Positions 45,658 to 56,569 of a stretch of 64,000 nucleotides of DNA are shown piece after piece. The DNA is from Melitaea cinxia (lineage: Eukaryota > Arthropoda > Insecta > Lepidoptera > Nymphalidae), in NCBI RefSeq assembly GCF_905220565.1, contig NC_059421.1, positions 444,001 to 508,000 on the forward strand, given 5' to 3'. The position numbers were made by a program, and so were the translations under genes. The notes beneath the pieces were generated by a model. That model ran no database searches and was not told where the DNA came from. It worked only from the letters and a program-made list of their open reading frames with translations. How positions within the stretch are numbered: position 1 is the stretch's first letter; the number at the start of each line of letters is the position of its first letter.

Positions 45658-46418
45658 ATTATAAATTAAATAATTATAGTAAATGATATAATAATACTCT
45701 CTTTTTAAGTAACATGAAATGATATTTTAGAATCCCTAAAAACTACCAGATACATTAGGAATTAACTTATTAATAACAAATGTTTCTGGCTAGAACCGTA
45801 TTAACCGTTTTAGAAAAACCTCTTCAAACAGGGTCGGTTAATATTAATGATTAATCCAAATGTTTATTTGCAATGTCACAAACGGTATTACAACTTAGAT
45901 ATGCGTTGGAAACTGCAAACAATTTGAGCGTTGCTTATTTCTAAATATCTCGTGTCTTTCTGCTTTTTGACGTGATTAACGTCTTATGAATCGATGAACG
46001 CCGGCGAAAAGTGTCACGTTCCGTTTAAGCCTGAGCGTGCAAGCGAGAGCGCGGAACAAGTAATAGAGAGGCACGATCGGCCCAAGCGTTGGCCTGTGAC
46101 ACGAAATAATTCAGTGATAATAATCCAATTTAATTCATAAATGTATGCAAATTTTCATCAATGTTTCTTTATGGCGTTATCAAGTAAAACTATCGTCCGT
46201 AAACCGCCTTAAGAGACAACTAATAATTTGCTTTGTTTTAGTCGTACATTAGTTTTTACTACTTTAACTGAACTTCGTCTACATTGTCTACATTGTTTAC
46301 CTAAAAAGTGAGATTTAAATAACGTAAAATTCGAAATTGGCTTTTGTTTTATCGTTTTGTATTGCTTCAAAAATTTAAAATGTAGCTGTGGAGATTTGTA
46401 CGAACATAATAATATATA
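45658..46418. other. S28 intron 2, no gene seen; GC patch
   Basis: 46010-46110 is GC-richer (gagcgtgcaagcgagagcgc). No function is evident. Confidence 0.4.
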
Positions 46419-46615
46419 TCTTTAATCTTGTGTCACGAGAACGTAACCATACTCCTCCGGAACGGCTGGGTCGATTTTTATTAAATTTGTGTGAACATCG
46501 GGTAGGTCTAAAAATCAGCCAAGATCTATTTTTCATACACCTAAGTTATAAGGGGGGGGGGGATTAGGAGGGTTAATAACATATATGGCAAAACAACGGT
46601 TGCGGGGTCAACTAG
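46419..46615 (+). mobile_element. Helitron-type non-autonomous element
   Basis: TC start, the ccatactcctccggaacggc block, and the end gcggggtcaactag. Same subfamily as 51122-51318. Confidence 0.65.
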
Positions 46616-46969
46616 TTATATCTAACATGAGTTTGAAGTAGAACGGAATTAACTTTTCACTGCGTCAGCCCTAGCGCAGGTTAATTGCTGATTGTCCAAA
46701 TGACCCGCAGTTAAAGAAGACGCTATGTGACCGGGAGAATAATTGGATAATACTATATCACATTTACCCTCCTAATGATATAAAAAAAAAAACAAACATT
46801 TACAAAGCTTGAAATAAATCATTATATTTTTTATTAGAATAAAGAATTGTACTTATACATTTCTTAAAGTTTCATTAAATTTTGTGCTAAATTTATATTC
46901 GCGCAAATCAAATATGTGTCTCCGACATTATAACATATAAGGATTTTCTTTTATTGCTTATACTAATAT

Positions 46970-47165
46970 TTTAAATAGGAAATATTTGATTGTTTGTTTC
47001 CATTGAAGAGGCTCCGAAACTACTGAACTTGAAAAATTCTTTCACTGTTGGGAAGCTACACTATCCTCGGGTGACGTAGACTATTATAATTTCAAAAAAA
47101 ATTAGGAAAAATATATTTTGAAATTTTTGTTAAATTCCCGTGCGAAGCTGAGAAAGATATTAGTA
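46970..47165 (+). repeat. Lep1 Helitron relic
   Basis: ggctccgaaactactgaact, ttctttcactgttgggaagc and cccgtgcgaagctgag. Confidence 0.45.
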
Positions 47166-47221
47166 AGTAATAAACAGACGACTTAGAGAGAAAGCAGATG
47201 ATCAAAATAATAAACAAAAAG

Positions 47222-47505
47222 TTGTGTTTGCTCACAAACGACAAAAAAAACGACTTCAATTACGTCGACAAGTACAGATGCAAAGATAATCGGCACAATA
47301 CTCAATTAGATACGCAACATTAGCGATAAAAAAGGGGCTTAAAAGGTACTCATCAGATATCGATCAAATTACTAAACCATAGAACAGGCATCAGCTTTCG
47401 ATTAAAAAAGAATCATCAAAATCGGTTAATCCAGTAAAAATCATGACGTAACACATAAAGACAACGCATAAAAATACTGTCAAATTGAGAATCTCCTCCT
47501 TTAGA
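47222..47505 (+). repeat. Family F fragment
   Basis: gtgtttgctcacaaacgaca and cgacttcaattacgtcgaca at the left; gtcaaattgagaatctcctc at the right. Confidence 0.55.
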
Positions 47506-47525
47506 CTAGAATCACTATGGCTTTA

Positions 47526-47788
47526 TCTATACTAATATTATAAAGCTGAAGAGTTTGTTTGTTTGAACGCGCTAATCTCAGGAACTACTTGTCCAAATTA
47601 AAAAATTCTTTCAGTGTTAGATAGCCCATTTAGCGAGGAATATCATCACGCTAAGACCAATAAAAGCGGAGCACCAATGTGAAGAATGTTTCAAAATCGT
47701 TTTTTTTTTTTTCTTTTCAGTTTCGCATAAATCATGTATAACAAAATCGTTCCTATTTCACGCGGACGAAATCGCGGGCAGAAACTAG
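47526..47788 (+). mobile_element. Lep1 non-autonomous Helitron, full-length
   Basis: Starts TCTATACTAATATTATAAAG after an A, has gctaatctcaggaactactt and atcatcacgctaagaccaat, and ends acgcggacgaaatcgcggg..CTAG before a T. These are the expected Helitron ends. It stops 127 bases before S28 exon 3. Confidence 0.85.
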
Positions 47789-47915
47789 TTACATTATAAA
47801 TTAAAATGGTTAATAGGATTATGATTTTAATTTGCAAGTGTTATTGTAATCTTATCTACATAAAATAGTAACAAAACTTGACCAACACTGTTAAATGTGT
47901 ATTCATTTGTTCAAG

Positions 47916-48026
47916 TGGAACGACAGTACCAGAACTCCGCTACCTCAACGTAGACCAGGCGCTGGCTGACCTCGCTCAGTTCATAGAGTACGTGAAGAGT
48001 GACAACTTTGAACAGGGCAGATTCAA
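47916..48026 (+). CDS. S28-family serine peptidase, exon 3
   Basis: Encodes (S)GTTVPELRYLNVDQALADLA, then QFIEYVKSDNFEQGRF. This is the S28 segment ..L-x-Y-L-x-x-(D/E)-QAL-A-D-x-A-x-F.. between the HRYYG motif and the nucleophile. The first base completes the split serine codon from exon 35325-35503. The last two bases (AA) complete a lysine with the first base of the next exon. The acceptor is ttcaag and the donor GTAAGT. It lies beyond a 12.4-kb intron rich in Helitrons and SINEs. Confidence 0.88.
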
Positions 48027-48093
48027 GTAAGTATAACTATATTAGTAATTAGTAAATATTTTGGAATCATTTTTAGCTACTAATAGTTCTAAA

Positions 48094-48441
48094 ATGCTAT
48101 GCGGCTACGGCATTAAAGAATATAGCCACCCCCTCTCTTCCCGTGGGTGTCGTAAGAGGCGACTAAGGGATAACACAGTTCCACTACCACCTTGAAACTA
48201 AAAAAGCCGACCGATGGCGGGATAAACATCCAACTGCTGGCTTTGAAATACACAGGCCGAACACGGACAGCTGCGTCTTCGGTGCAACAAAGCCAGCCCT
48301 GCGGTCACCAACCCGCCTGCCCAGCGTAGTGACTATGGGTAAAATACATGAGTTCGCTCCTTTTTTGGTGTGAACTTGTGGAGGCCTATGTCCAGCAGTA
48401 GACTGCGATAGGCTGAAATGATGATGATGATAACGATGATG
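48094..48441 (+). mobile_element. SINE-B, full-length, with TSD, in S28 intron 3
   Basis: The 12-bp direct repeat aatagttctaaa is at 48082-48093 and 48442-48453. A complete body with a GATGATGATG-type tail. It lies 68 bases after the exon 3 donor. Confidence 0.88.
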
Positions 48442-48479
48442 AATAGTTCTAAATTAGGATTTCTCGAAAATCAAAATTG

Positions 48480-48660
48480 AATATAAAAAAAAAATGTTTA
48501 CCTAATTTTCGGCGAGCTAGTTCTGAATCGGCATTTATTGGAAACAAATTACTTAGGTTTGGATTGAAAAAAAATATTTTTGTTGGATAGCCCAATCATT
48601 TACTGTGGAACGCTATATATATTTCTAATTAATACATGTGGAACCACGGGATACAACTAA
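48480..48660 (+). repeat. Lep1 Helitron relic
   Basis: tttgttggatagcccaatca and tacatgtggaaccacgggat. Confidence 0.45.
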
Positions 48661-49442
48661 GTAAACAGTAATAACTAAGTAGACTAAGTAAAAAAGTACG
48701 TATAAGACCATTGGCTAAACTCTTTCGACACTATTTTCTACCATATTTGAATCAGGATTTTTCTGAATTCAATACGATAGTTTTGGGCACGCATAAACAC
48801 ACATTAATTTTAGAAGAATTACGGCTTTTTTTTAATGGTCTGACTTCAATAAGTCTGTATTTCTAAAATAGACTCATATCATTAAAAATTTTTTTACCAC
48901 CAGTTAAAAAAATCTGCAATTACTTTTCCCACCTTTAAACAATCTAAATACTGTCTTATATCAATATGTAAGAGCGAAACAAATAAATTTTGAACTTCAA
49001 TATAATGTTTCATTATTATATATGTATCAAAGACAAGCAAGTTATCTGGCATTGCTTTCAGAGATGAATGGAACGGTTGAAACGTTGATATACTTTCTTG
49101 GAACCTCTCCAACTTCACATCTTACCTTTAAACATCTTTAGTGACTTTATTCTAGAAAATTTTATTTAAACGAAAATTTTAAGAATTTATTTTATTTTAA
49201 AAAGTCATCGTGGTGGAATTTCTGATAGAAGGGATAAGTCATACTGTGACAGAATTTCTAATGGAAGGGGTTTTTTTTCTGACAAAGAAGTATGGCTTTA
49301 ACTAAGCTAGTCTACATGTTTCAAATTTTTTCCGAAATATGTATGTATTGCCATGATTTATTTCGAATCGGATGAGAAGATTTTTTAGAAGCTCCAACGA
49401 ATTAGAAGATCAGAAGTTCCGACATGCATTTAATTGTAATTC
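48661..49442. other. S28 intron 3, no gene seen
   Basis: AT-rich. The 74-codon minus-strand ORF at 48894-49118 has no recognisable motif. Confidence 0.4.
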
Positions 49443-49490
49443 GTTTTATAGCGGAAAACAGGGTCACTGCAAAGTGCGCCAACGGGCTAG
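49443..49490 (-). repeat. SINE-T fragment
   Basis: The reverse complement reads ctagcccgttggcgcacttt / gcagtgaccctg. Confidence 0.6.
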
Positions 49491-49548
49491 TTATAATAAA
49501 TTGTTCATAACGACCCTTAAAGCTTAACAACTTATGTAATATTCCAAG

Positions 49549-49682
49549 GTCAGGCAATGTGGCTCTTGTTGGCTGCTCCTACGCGGGCAGTATGGCGACG
49601 TGGATGCGTCTGGCGTACCCTCACCTCATCACAGTTGCCTTCTCCGACAGTGGACCGCTTCACGCCCAGGAGGACTTCCCAG
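49549..49682 (+). CDS. S28-family serine peptidase, exon 4 with the Ser nucleophile
   Basis: Encodes (K)SGNVALVGCSYAGSMATWM, then RLAYPHLITVAFSDSGPLHA and QEDFP. GCSYAG is the nucleophile elbow (usual form GGSYxG in S28), so the Ser is the catalytic one. R-L-x-YPHL and S-x-PL are family landmarks just after it. The acceptor must be ccaag at 49547-49548, not the nearby cag at 49551-49553, because only the first keeps the frame. The donor is G/GTATAT. The final G starts a split GAG codon completed at 60566. The Cys in place of the second Gly is unusual for the family. Confidence 0.92.
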
Positions 49683-49971
49683 GTATATAAATTAACTAAG
49701 GCACAGAACAGATACAACAGGAAAAGGTATACTGATGATGTTTTGTATTTGAAATCATATGAAAACAACATTGAAAATACGTTGTATGTATTATTATATA
49801 CTTTCATTATACATCAATACATATAAACAAAATTAAAGTGTCTGTTTGTGATTTCAAAATAACTGTGCTTTTCAAGTGCATACAATTACAAGATACTAAA
49901 AACAAACAAACGAATTTAAAATTTGAATCTGTCTCTTTAACGGCTAAAATAAGATAATAATAATATATTTA

Positions 49972-50554
49972 ATATGAACGATTTTATTTTTGTGTTACCC
50001 TCACATTAGGAATTCTAAACATTTTTGAATATCATATCAAAAATTGACCGCTCCAGCGGGATTCGAACCCGCGTCTCCGACTGACCGTGTCGGCGCTCTA
50101 GCCAATCAAGCTATGGAACGATGTACCCGCTAGAGCGAAATTTTTGATATGATGATTTTTATTTTCGGTTTAAGCGAACCGTGGCGCCGTCTATAGTGAG
50201 TTCTTTACAGAGACCCGTAACTATTCAAAGTTTCATATTACAATGAAAATCTTTGACAGGAGACGACACCATGCTATTTTTAATATGAACGATTTTATTT
50301 TTGTGTTACCCTCACATTAGGAATTCTAAACATTTTTGAATATCATATCAAAAATTGACCGCTCCAGCGGGATTCGAACCCGCGTCTCCGACTGACCGTG
50401 TCGCTTAAACCGAAAATAAAAATCATCATATCAAAAATTTCGCTCTAGCGGGTACATCGTTCCATAGCTTAATTGGCTAGAGCGCCGACACGGTCAGTCG
50501 GAGACGCGGGTTCGAATCCCGCTGGAGCGGTCAATTTTTGATATGATATTCAAA
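49972..50554. repeat. tRNA-like snap-back palindrome
   Basis: 49972-50180 holds a tRNA-like unit in minus orientation with flanks. 50280-50403 repeats the first part of it directly. 50403-50554 is then a near-perfect inverted copy of 50026-50180; I noticed one base difference, in the D arm. The unit is flanked by the AT-rich 13-bp repeat aataatatattta (49959-49971 and 50555-50567). Confidence 0.75.
50458..50530 (+). repeat. tRNA-like cloverleaf (probably not a functional tRNA gene)
   Basis: All four arms fold: acceptor strands CGTTCCA / TGGAGCG, anticodon stem CCGAC / GTCGG, and T arm GCGGG-TTCGAAT-CCCGC. The anticodon loop is ACGGTCA, so GGT would be the anticodon, but position 33 is C instead of the invariant U. 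The unit is dispersed in repeats at 34478, 43440, 50026 and 50345. I judge it a tRNA-derived transposon module. Confidence 0.6.
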
Positions 50555-50673
50555 AATAATATATTTATTTGTGAAATGATACATGCCAGGAAGGATAAGG
50601 ATCACGCCTTTAAAAAAAGTAACGAGTATCCAGATGGAGTCGCCCACGCAAACGAAGTCGCGGGTCCAGCTAG

Positions 50674-51121
50674 TAAATAGTGATAAAACATCACAGTATA
50701 AACAAACAGTGTTCAATATTTTAGTAAACATTTACATTTGTACTTTTATAAAACCTATATACTAAAATTATAATGTAACTAAAATTATTTTATTAACGTG
50801 AAATATCGCGTTATTCGAATTTATTTAACTGTGAAAACGTTTTTAAAACATATTGTTTTATAAAACTGTGTATAAATTTTAAAATTGCTTTCACTAACAT
50901 ATTGAAAAGCTGACAGCGCGTGCCGTGCGATTAATTGTTTTTTTTATTAAAACTTGGTTTTCATATTCATTATTCCATTTTGAAATCATAATAGTTGATC
51001 CTTCGTAAATACTGAACGAGCACATTTTGTCGAGCAATATTAAAACGGCTTATTTTTAATCATATAAAAATACGACGGTTATAATTATATAATATGTCTG
51101 ACGTACACACGCCGTGGTTAA
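50674..51121. other. S28 intron 4, no gene seen
   Basis: AT-rich without recognisable repeats. Confidence 0.4.
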
Positions 51122-51318
51122 TCTTATGTATAAAATTCTCGCGCCACAATGTTGTTACCATACTCCTCCGAAACGGCTTGACCGATTTTTATGAAATTTT
51201 GTGTGCATATCGGGTAGGTCTGAAAATTGGCTAACAACTATTTTTCATATACCCAAGTTAAAAGGGGGGGTTAAGTTAATAACTTATATGGCAAAACAAC
51301 GTTTGTGGGGACAGCTAG
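51122..51318 (+). mobile_element. Helitron-type non-autonomous element
   Basis: TC start, the accatactcctccgaaacggc block, ccgatttttatgaaattttg, and the end ggggacagCTAG. Confidence 0.7.
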
Positions 51319-51331
51319 TTTTATAATAATA

Positions 51332-51556
51332 CTAGCTGTGCCCGCGGCTTCGCCCGCGTTGAAATTAGTGTGTCACAAAGTTTTCCCGGTAAATTTCCAG
51401 TGAAACTCTCATCAAAATCGGCTTAGCCGTTCCGTAAACCTTTCTTGCCAGTGGTGGAGCCCTCTCTCCAATGGTGAAACCGCATGAAAATCCGCTCTGT
51501 AGATTTTGAGCGAATCGATCACATACACTTTTGGGGACTTTGTTTTATAATACACT
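51332..51556 (-). repeat. Helitron-type element
   Basis: Opens ctagctgtgcccgcggcttc / gcccgcg, the reverse complement of a Helitron 3' hairpin with CTAG. Confidence 0.6.
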
Positions 51557-52520
51557 AACTGTTGTCCGCGACTACGTCCGCGTGGTTATGAAGATAGGCA
51601 TTACTATTAAGATGGTGAACGCAAATTATTATTTTTTATTTCAGTCACTTGAAATGCTAATCAAACTGAGTAACTTTTTAAAAGGCACAATTTAGTATAA
51701 TTTAATAGCTATTTTTATAAAACCTCTCTATACACCACATTTTTAGTTTTGTTTTCAGGCTATATATGTTTCATATAAACTATCAACGCCAATTAAACCC
51801 CCTTAGCGGTGGAATATCGTAAAATCCGTTCTTAGCGGACGTCTGCTAACTATAATCTACTTCCCTGCCAAATTTTATCTTTGTCCAAACTGGATGGATA
51901 GACCATCCAGCAGTTTTTGAGTTCTCGTGATGCGCGAGTTATTTACCTTTCTCTTTTATATATATATAGATAACGATGCATTATTTGGACACCTTCTCAC
52001 CATCTAAAGAGTATACATTTTATATTTCAACTCTCTTACTTCAAAAAGATAGGACTTTCATACAAACTTCCAACCCCCGTTTTATCTCCTTAGGGGTCGA
52101 GTTTCGTAAAATCATCTCTTAGCGGATGTTTACGCCCTATAAGGAACCTACCTGCCAAATTTCAAGTTTGTAGCTGTTATAGTTTCGGAGATTTGGTGAT
52201 GAGGGAGTCAACCTACCATCCCCCGTTTTAAGTGATGAGTTGATTTCTAAAGATACATTATTTGGACATCTTTTCACCATCTAAAGAGCATAATATATTT
52301 TAAATTTCAAGTCTCTTACTTCAAAAACATAGGACTTTCATACAAACTTCCAACCCCCGTTTTATCCCCTTAGGGGTCTAGTTTCATAAAATCATCTCTT
52401 AGCGGATGTTTACGCCCTATAAGGAACCTACCTGCCAAATTTCAAGTTCTTAGGTGTTATAGTTTCGGAGATTTCGTGATGAGTGAGTGACCTTTCGCTT
52501 TTATATATATTATAGATTAT
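51557..52520 (-). repeat. Helitron-type element with a 277-bp tandem duplication
   Basis: Opens with gttgtccgcgactacgtccg / cgtgg (inverted 3' hairpin) and ends in TATAT / GATTATA runs. Inside it, unit 51981-52257 is repeated at 52258-52505 (ttatttggac..., ccttaggggtc, gcggatgtttacgccctata). Confidence 0.65.
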
Positions 52521-52659
52521 AGATTATAGATAAAAAAAAAAAAATTAAAAAATACAAGAAAAAATATAATATTAAAAAAAAACTTTGCCTATTGTATAGG
52601 TAATTATTACACTTAGGCTTGGAAAGGCATTCTCTTAATTTGTTTATACGACTGTATTG

Positions 52660-52740
52660 CCAATAAGCTTACGGCCCACCGATAGTAAGCGATTAATTAC
52701 CGTAGAATATAGACGCCTGCAACACCAGCAACCTGCAACT
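52660..52740 (-). repeat. SINE-A fragment
   Basis: ccaataagcttacggcccac and gacgcctgcaacaccagcaa. Confidence 0.6.
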
Positions 52741-52869
52741 TATCAAAAACGAACATAATTTTAATCTTTAAATAACCGTTTTTTTTTTTTTTTTTTTTAA
52801 TCTTTATTTATTTATAGAGGGTTTATTCATACACTGAATATGTCACCCTCATAGGGGCTTATATTAAAC

Positions 52870-55800
52870 TTATCTACGCTTTATTACTAGTTTGTACAAG
52901 TTATACATCATTACAGCCTCTGCTGACAATGGATTGCTCAAAATCACATTACACAGACCCAAATCGAACAAGTTAATATTATATTTAATATAAAAATCCC
53001 ACCTCTCCGACTCAACGCGAACACATTCGATCAGAACATGGTATACGTCTTCAATTACATTACATTCTAAACATTTTGGGGTTGGAGACTTGCCAACTAA
53101 ATATGCAAAACCATTTAGGGGAATGTGTCCAGATCGGAGTCGGAGAGCCACAACAAGATTATTTCTATTAATTTTTATGCCTGTGAACCATGGTGTATGA
53201 GGAAGTGACGGTTGAATGGTTTTATACCATATGCCCTTACTGAGTGACCTAGCATCAAAGTATTCCTTCCAGCTATCAGTACATCTTCTTTTAACTAAAC
53301 TAAATAACTCACTGAAATATGGAAGAACCGAATGTGTTATACCATCCGAACATGCCTCGTTTGCAAGCCGGTCTACTTCCTCATTTCCAGGTATTCCTAC
53401 ATGTGAGGGAATCCATTGAAGTTTTAAAACTTTACCTGTAGACTGAATAATTTGAATGGATTTAATAATTTCATAAGCGATAGGTGCGCCTCGACATATA
53501 CTTGTACATTTCAAAATATGTTGAAGGGCACTTTTTGAATCAGACAAAATTACATAATTTTTCGGTTCTAATGAATCAATATATGCTATTGCTTTTGCTA
53601 TCGCTATTAATTCCATATGCATGATCGACACAAACTCCGAATTTATTTTAAATTTAGCTGACATCCCTGTTTGCAAATCGAAAAAAGCCATACCAGATAC
53701 ATTTTTTCCTTTACATCCGTCCGTATAAACTTTATAATAGTTTTTATATTTAATATTTACATAATTTACACATATATCTTTTAACACACAGGCATTATAA
53801 CTTTTCTTAGAATTATCCACTCCAGTAATATTAAATTCAATTATATTGGTTAAATTCACATTGTTGACCCAAGTATCTAACGAGAAACATTCTAAATTTA
53901 AACTTCTACAGAAACTAATAGATTTATACTGGTCGTGTGTAATTGCTAATAAGGGTTTCTTTTTACGTCTCCAAGATCTAGTTTGACAAACATGGCTTAA
54001 TTCATTTAACAGTAATGAAAAATTGTTTTGTAAAAATGACATATGTTTAAACCAATATTTTCCAGCAAGAAATTGTCTCCTTACACTCAAGGGTTGAAGG
54101 CAAAGCTCATATTCCATTACATGAATGGGTGTAGTTTTTATAAAACCACCAATAATCCGCATAAATTGATTTTGTATACGGTCTAATTTGTTCAATTGAG
54201 TATTGCTACTGTTTGCATATAAGAAACTGCCATAATCCAAACGACTACGTACCACCGATAAATAAAGACATCTCAAATATGTTTGATGTACACCCCAACC
54301 GGAACCTACTAACACTTTAAACATTTTAAATATATTACAACATTTCTCTTTTATTTCATTTATATGCCTATTCCAGAGTAACGAGCGATCTAACCATAAT
54401 CCCAAATATTTAATACAATCAACTTGCTGGAGAGCTAATCCATCGACATATATATTTGCTATTTCATTTCTATTTTTTGTACTAAAAACACAAATTTTAG
54501 TTTTGCTTGAAGATACCCAAAGTCCTAACTGTAAAGCGGAATTAACGAATTTTTCAATTTCTATTTGGAGTTGTTGCGTACCTCTCTCAACGTTCTCACA
54601 AGTTATATATAATGCAAAGTCGTCTGCATATTGGGATATAGCTATAGAATTATTATAAAAATTTTTACATAGTTCGAGGGTCGCAATATTAAAAAGTAAG
54701 GGCGAGAAAGGATCTCCTTGAGCTAAACCGTTACTGGATCTTCTACTAATAAACTCATTATCTATATTAATTTTTAATAATCTATCATTTAAAAAATTCC
54801 ACAAATACCGACACATTCTACTACCCACGTTCAAGTTATCCATCTTTTTTAAGAGTACCGATATATTAATGTTGTTATACGCATCCTTCAAGTCCAAAAA
54901 ACAACCTATAGTGCTTAATCTTCTCGAGAAACCGACTTGAATAGCAGTAACGAGTAAAGACAAATTATCTAACGCGGAGCGACATTTCCGAAAACCAGTA
55001 GTTGATGATAATAGAAAGTTATTTTTTTCTATGAACCACTCTAATCTTTTTATTAAAATGGCATGAAAAATTTTGCATATACAGGATATCATCGATATCG
55101 GTCTCAGCGACGAATCAGAATTCGGGTTTCTATCTGGTTTCGGTATGGCCACTATAGTTATCTCTTTCCATTGTTTAGGTACGAACCCACTAGAATAAAT
55201 TAAATTATACAATTTTAAAAGGATAAATTTCGCGTTTAATGGAAGTTTTTTGATCATGGAATAAGATATATTGTCACTGCCCGGGGTGGTGTCTTTGTTT
55301 TTGATGCAACTGTTTAGTTCATGAAGGGAAATCTCTGTTTCTAAAATAGAATTATGTGACGAAAAACTTGGCATAGCAGGAGATACATAGTCGGGTGCAA
55401 GATTTTTAAGAAGATTAATTACTTTATCCCTATTAACGTAATTACTTGGCATTCTTTTGCCCTTAAACCATCTCAATTTATACCACATTTCACTTTGGTT
55501 GGACGACTCGCTTAAAGAATCACAAAATGTGTGCCAAGATTCGTCTCTCGCTTTGCGAAAAGATCTTTGCGCTTCGCGAACTTTATCTCTCAAATTATCC
55601 AGATTTCGAGGTATAGGATTACGTCTCAACTTGGCTAAGGCTAATCTACGTTCTGCCACCTTTTTAGAAAGGGCAGCATTCCAGTATGGCAGAGGACGAA
55701 ACTTACTAGTAGGATTTAAACTCGTTTTTATGTAAGGTATAAATTGGTCTGCTGCTATGTTTAAAAATTTTGTAAAATTATCGTAACATATTTGTAGATT

Positions 55801-56019
55801 TCCATTAAAATTAAAGTCCATAAACAATGATTCCACGAAATTTGTATACGACCCCCAATCTGCTATTTTATAGTTACGCCGATGAACAATACTAGGTAAA
55901 ACATTTATTTCGGAAGAAATTTTTATCAATAGGTGATCACTACCTAACGTTTCATTTATAGTGTTCCAGATAAATTTTAAAAATATGTCGGTTGAAGCTA
56001 GAGATATGGAGCGCGCCAT
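52870..56019 (-). pseudogene. I-clade LINE ORF2: reverse transcriptase and RNase H part
   Basis: The C-terminal part of the replicase. It starts with the end of the endonuclease (GSDHLLI, catalytic Asp-His). RT motifs follow: QWKEITIVAIPKPDRNP, LRPISMISCICKIFHAIL, GFRKCRSALDNL, FLDLKDAYNNI (motif A), GLAQGDPFSPLLFNIATLEL and QYADDFALYI (YADD about residues 463-466). An RNase H domain lies at about residues 760-890, with YTDGCKG, MELIAIAKA, LSDSKSALQHIL and PSHVGIPGNEEVDRLANEA carrying the D-E-D-D set. A Cys/His-bearing tail ends at KRR. All catalytic residues are present. The Met at 56019 is only where the frame opens; the true start is 56569. Confidence 0.9.
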
Positions 56020-56569
56020 TGACTAAACGTATCCGAGTTGGGCTACCATCGTTCAAGGGAGTAAATGGATGATCAATAAGTGCCTCAAAAATTTGCGACC
56101 CTCTTGTATCGGTTTTATTGGACCAATGCGTATGGTGACCATTAAAGTCGCCAAGAATAAGAGACTTTTTATTCAATTTACAAAACAGGTTTTCCCACAT
56201 TCGCTGTGTTGTACAAGCCGAAGGAGGACAATATACTGATATAACATTATTAATTACATCACAATTAAATAATTTTATACCGACCATCTCTATAGAAGAA
56301 TCCAAAGCGTTAAGAACCATTTGTTCTGCTTTAATTGACCTGTGTACAAACAATGCAACACCTCCATAAGAATCAGACCTATCAGCTCGAAAAATATTGT
56401 AATCCTTAAGTTTTAAAATTGTATTCGAATCAAGCCACGTTTCACTAACAGCAGCAATATGTACCTTTTCCTGAACAAGGATATTTTGAAATGACAATAT
56501 CTTAGATTTGATGCTTTGAGCATTCCATTGAATGATGTTTAGTTTTAGATTTCTACTGTTTTTATCCAT
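55952..56569 (-). pseudogene. I-clade LINE ORF2: endonuclease part (ends at a frameshift)
   Basis: The N-terminal APE-type endonuclease that nicks the target. Motifs are IIQWNAQSI (Asn), AAVSETWL (Glu), DSYGGVALFVHRSI, VYCPPSA and LILGDFNGHHTHW (Asp, Asn, His). The frame is lost near 56010-56020: after RIRLVNG the natural continuation, RSISLASTDIF, lies in the next frame. A one-base deletion or insertion is the simplest cause. The start codon at 56569 overlaps the ORF1 stop by 8 bases (ATGGATAA), which fits coupled termination-reinitiation. Confidence 0.88.

Larger units (their letters stand above)
49814..50673 (+). mobile_element. Lep1-type Helitron, host of a tRNA-like palindrome
   Basis: The left end resembles 37428 (aattaaagtgtctgtttgtg). 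The right end is aacgaagtcgcgggtccagCTAG. Without the insertion at 49972-50554 it would be about 265-280 bp, normal for the family. Confidence 0.65.

Noticed and set aside
50040..50125. Possible genuine tRNA-Thr(GGT) gene
   Set aside because: C instead of U at position 33, an anticodon rare in eukaryotes, and repeated occurrence within transposons argue for a tRNA-derived module.
55457..55735. Plus-strand ORFs within the I-clade LINE (also 53216-53419 and 57712-58155)
   Set aside because: They are antisense shadows of the long minus-strand ORFs.
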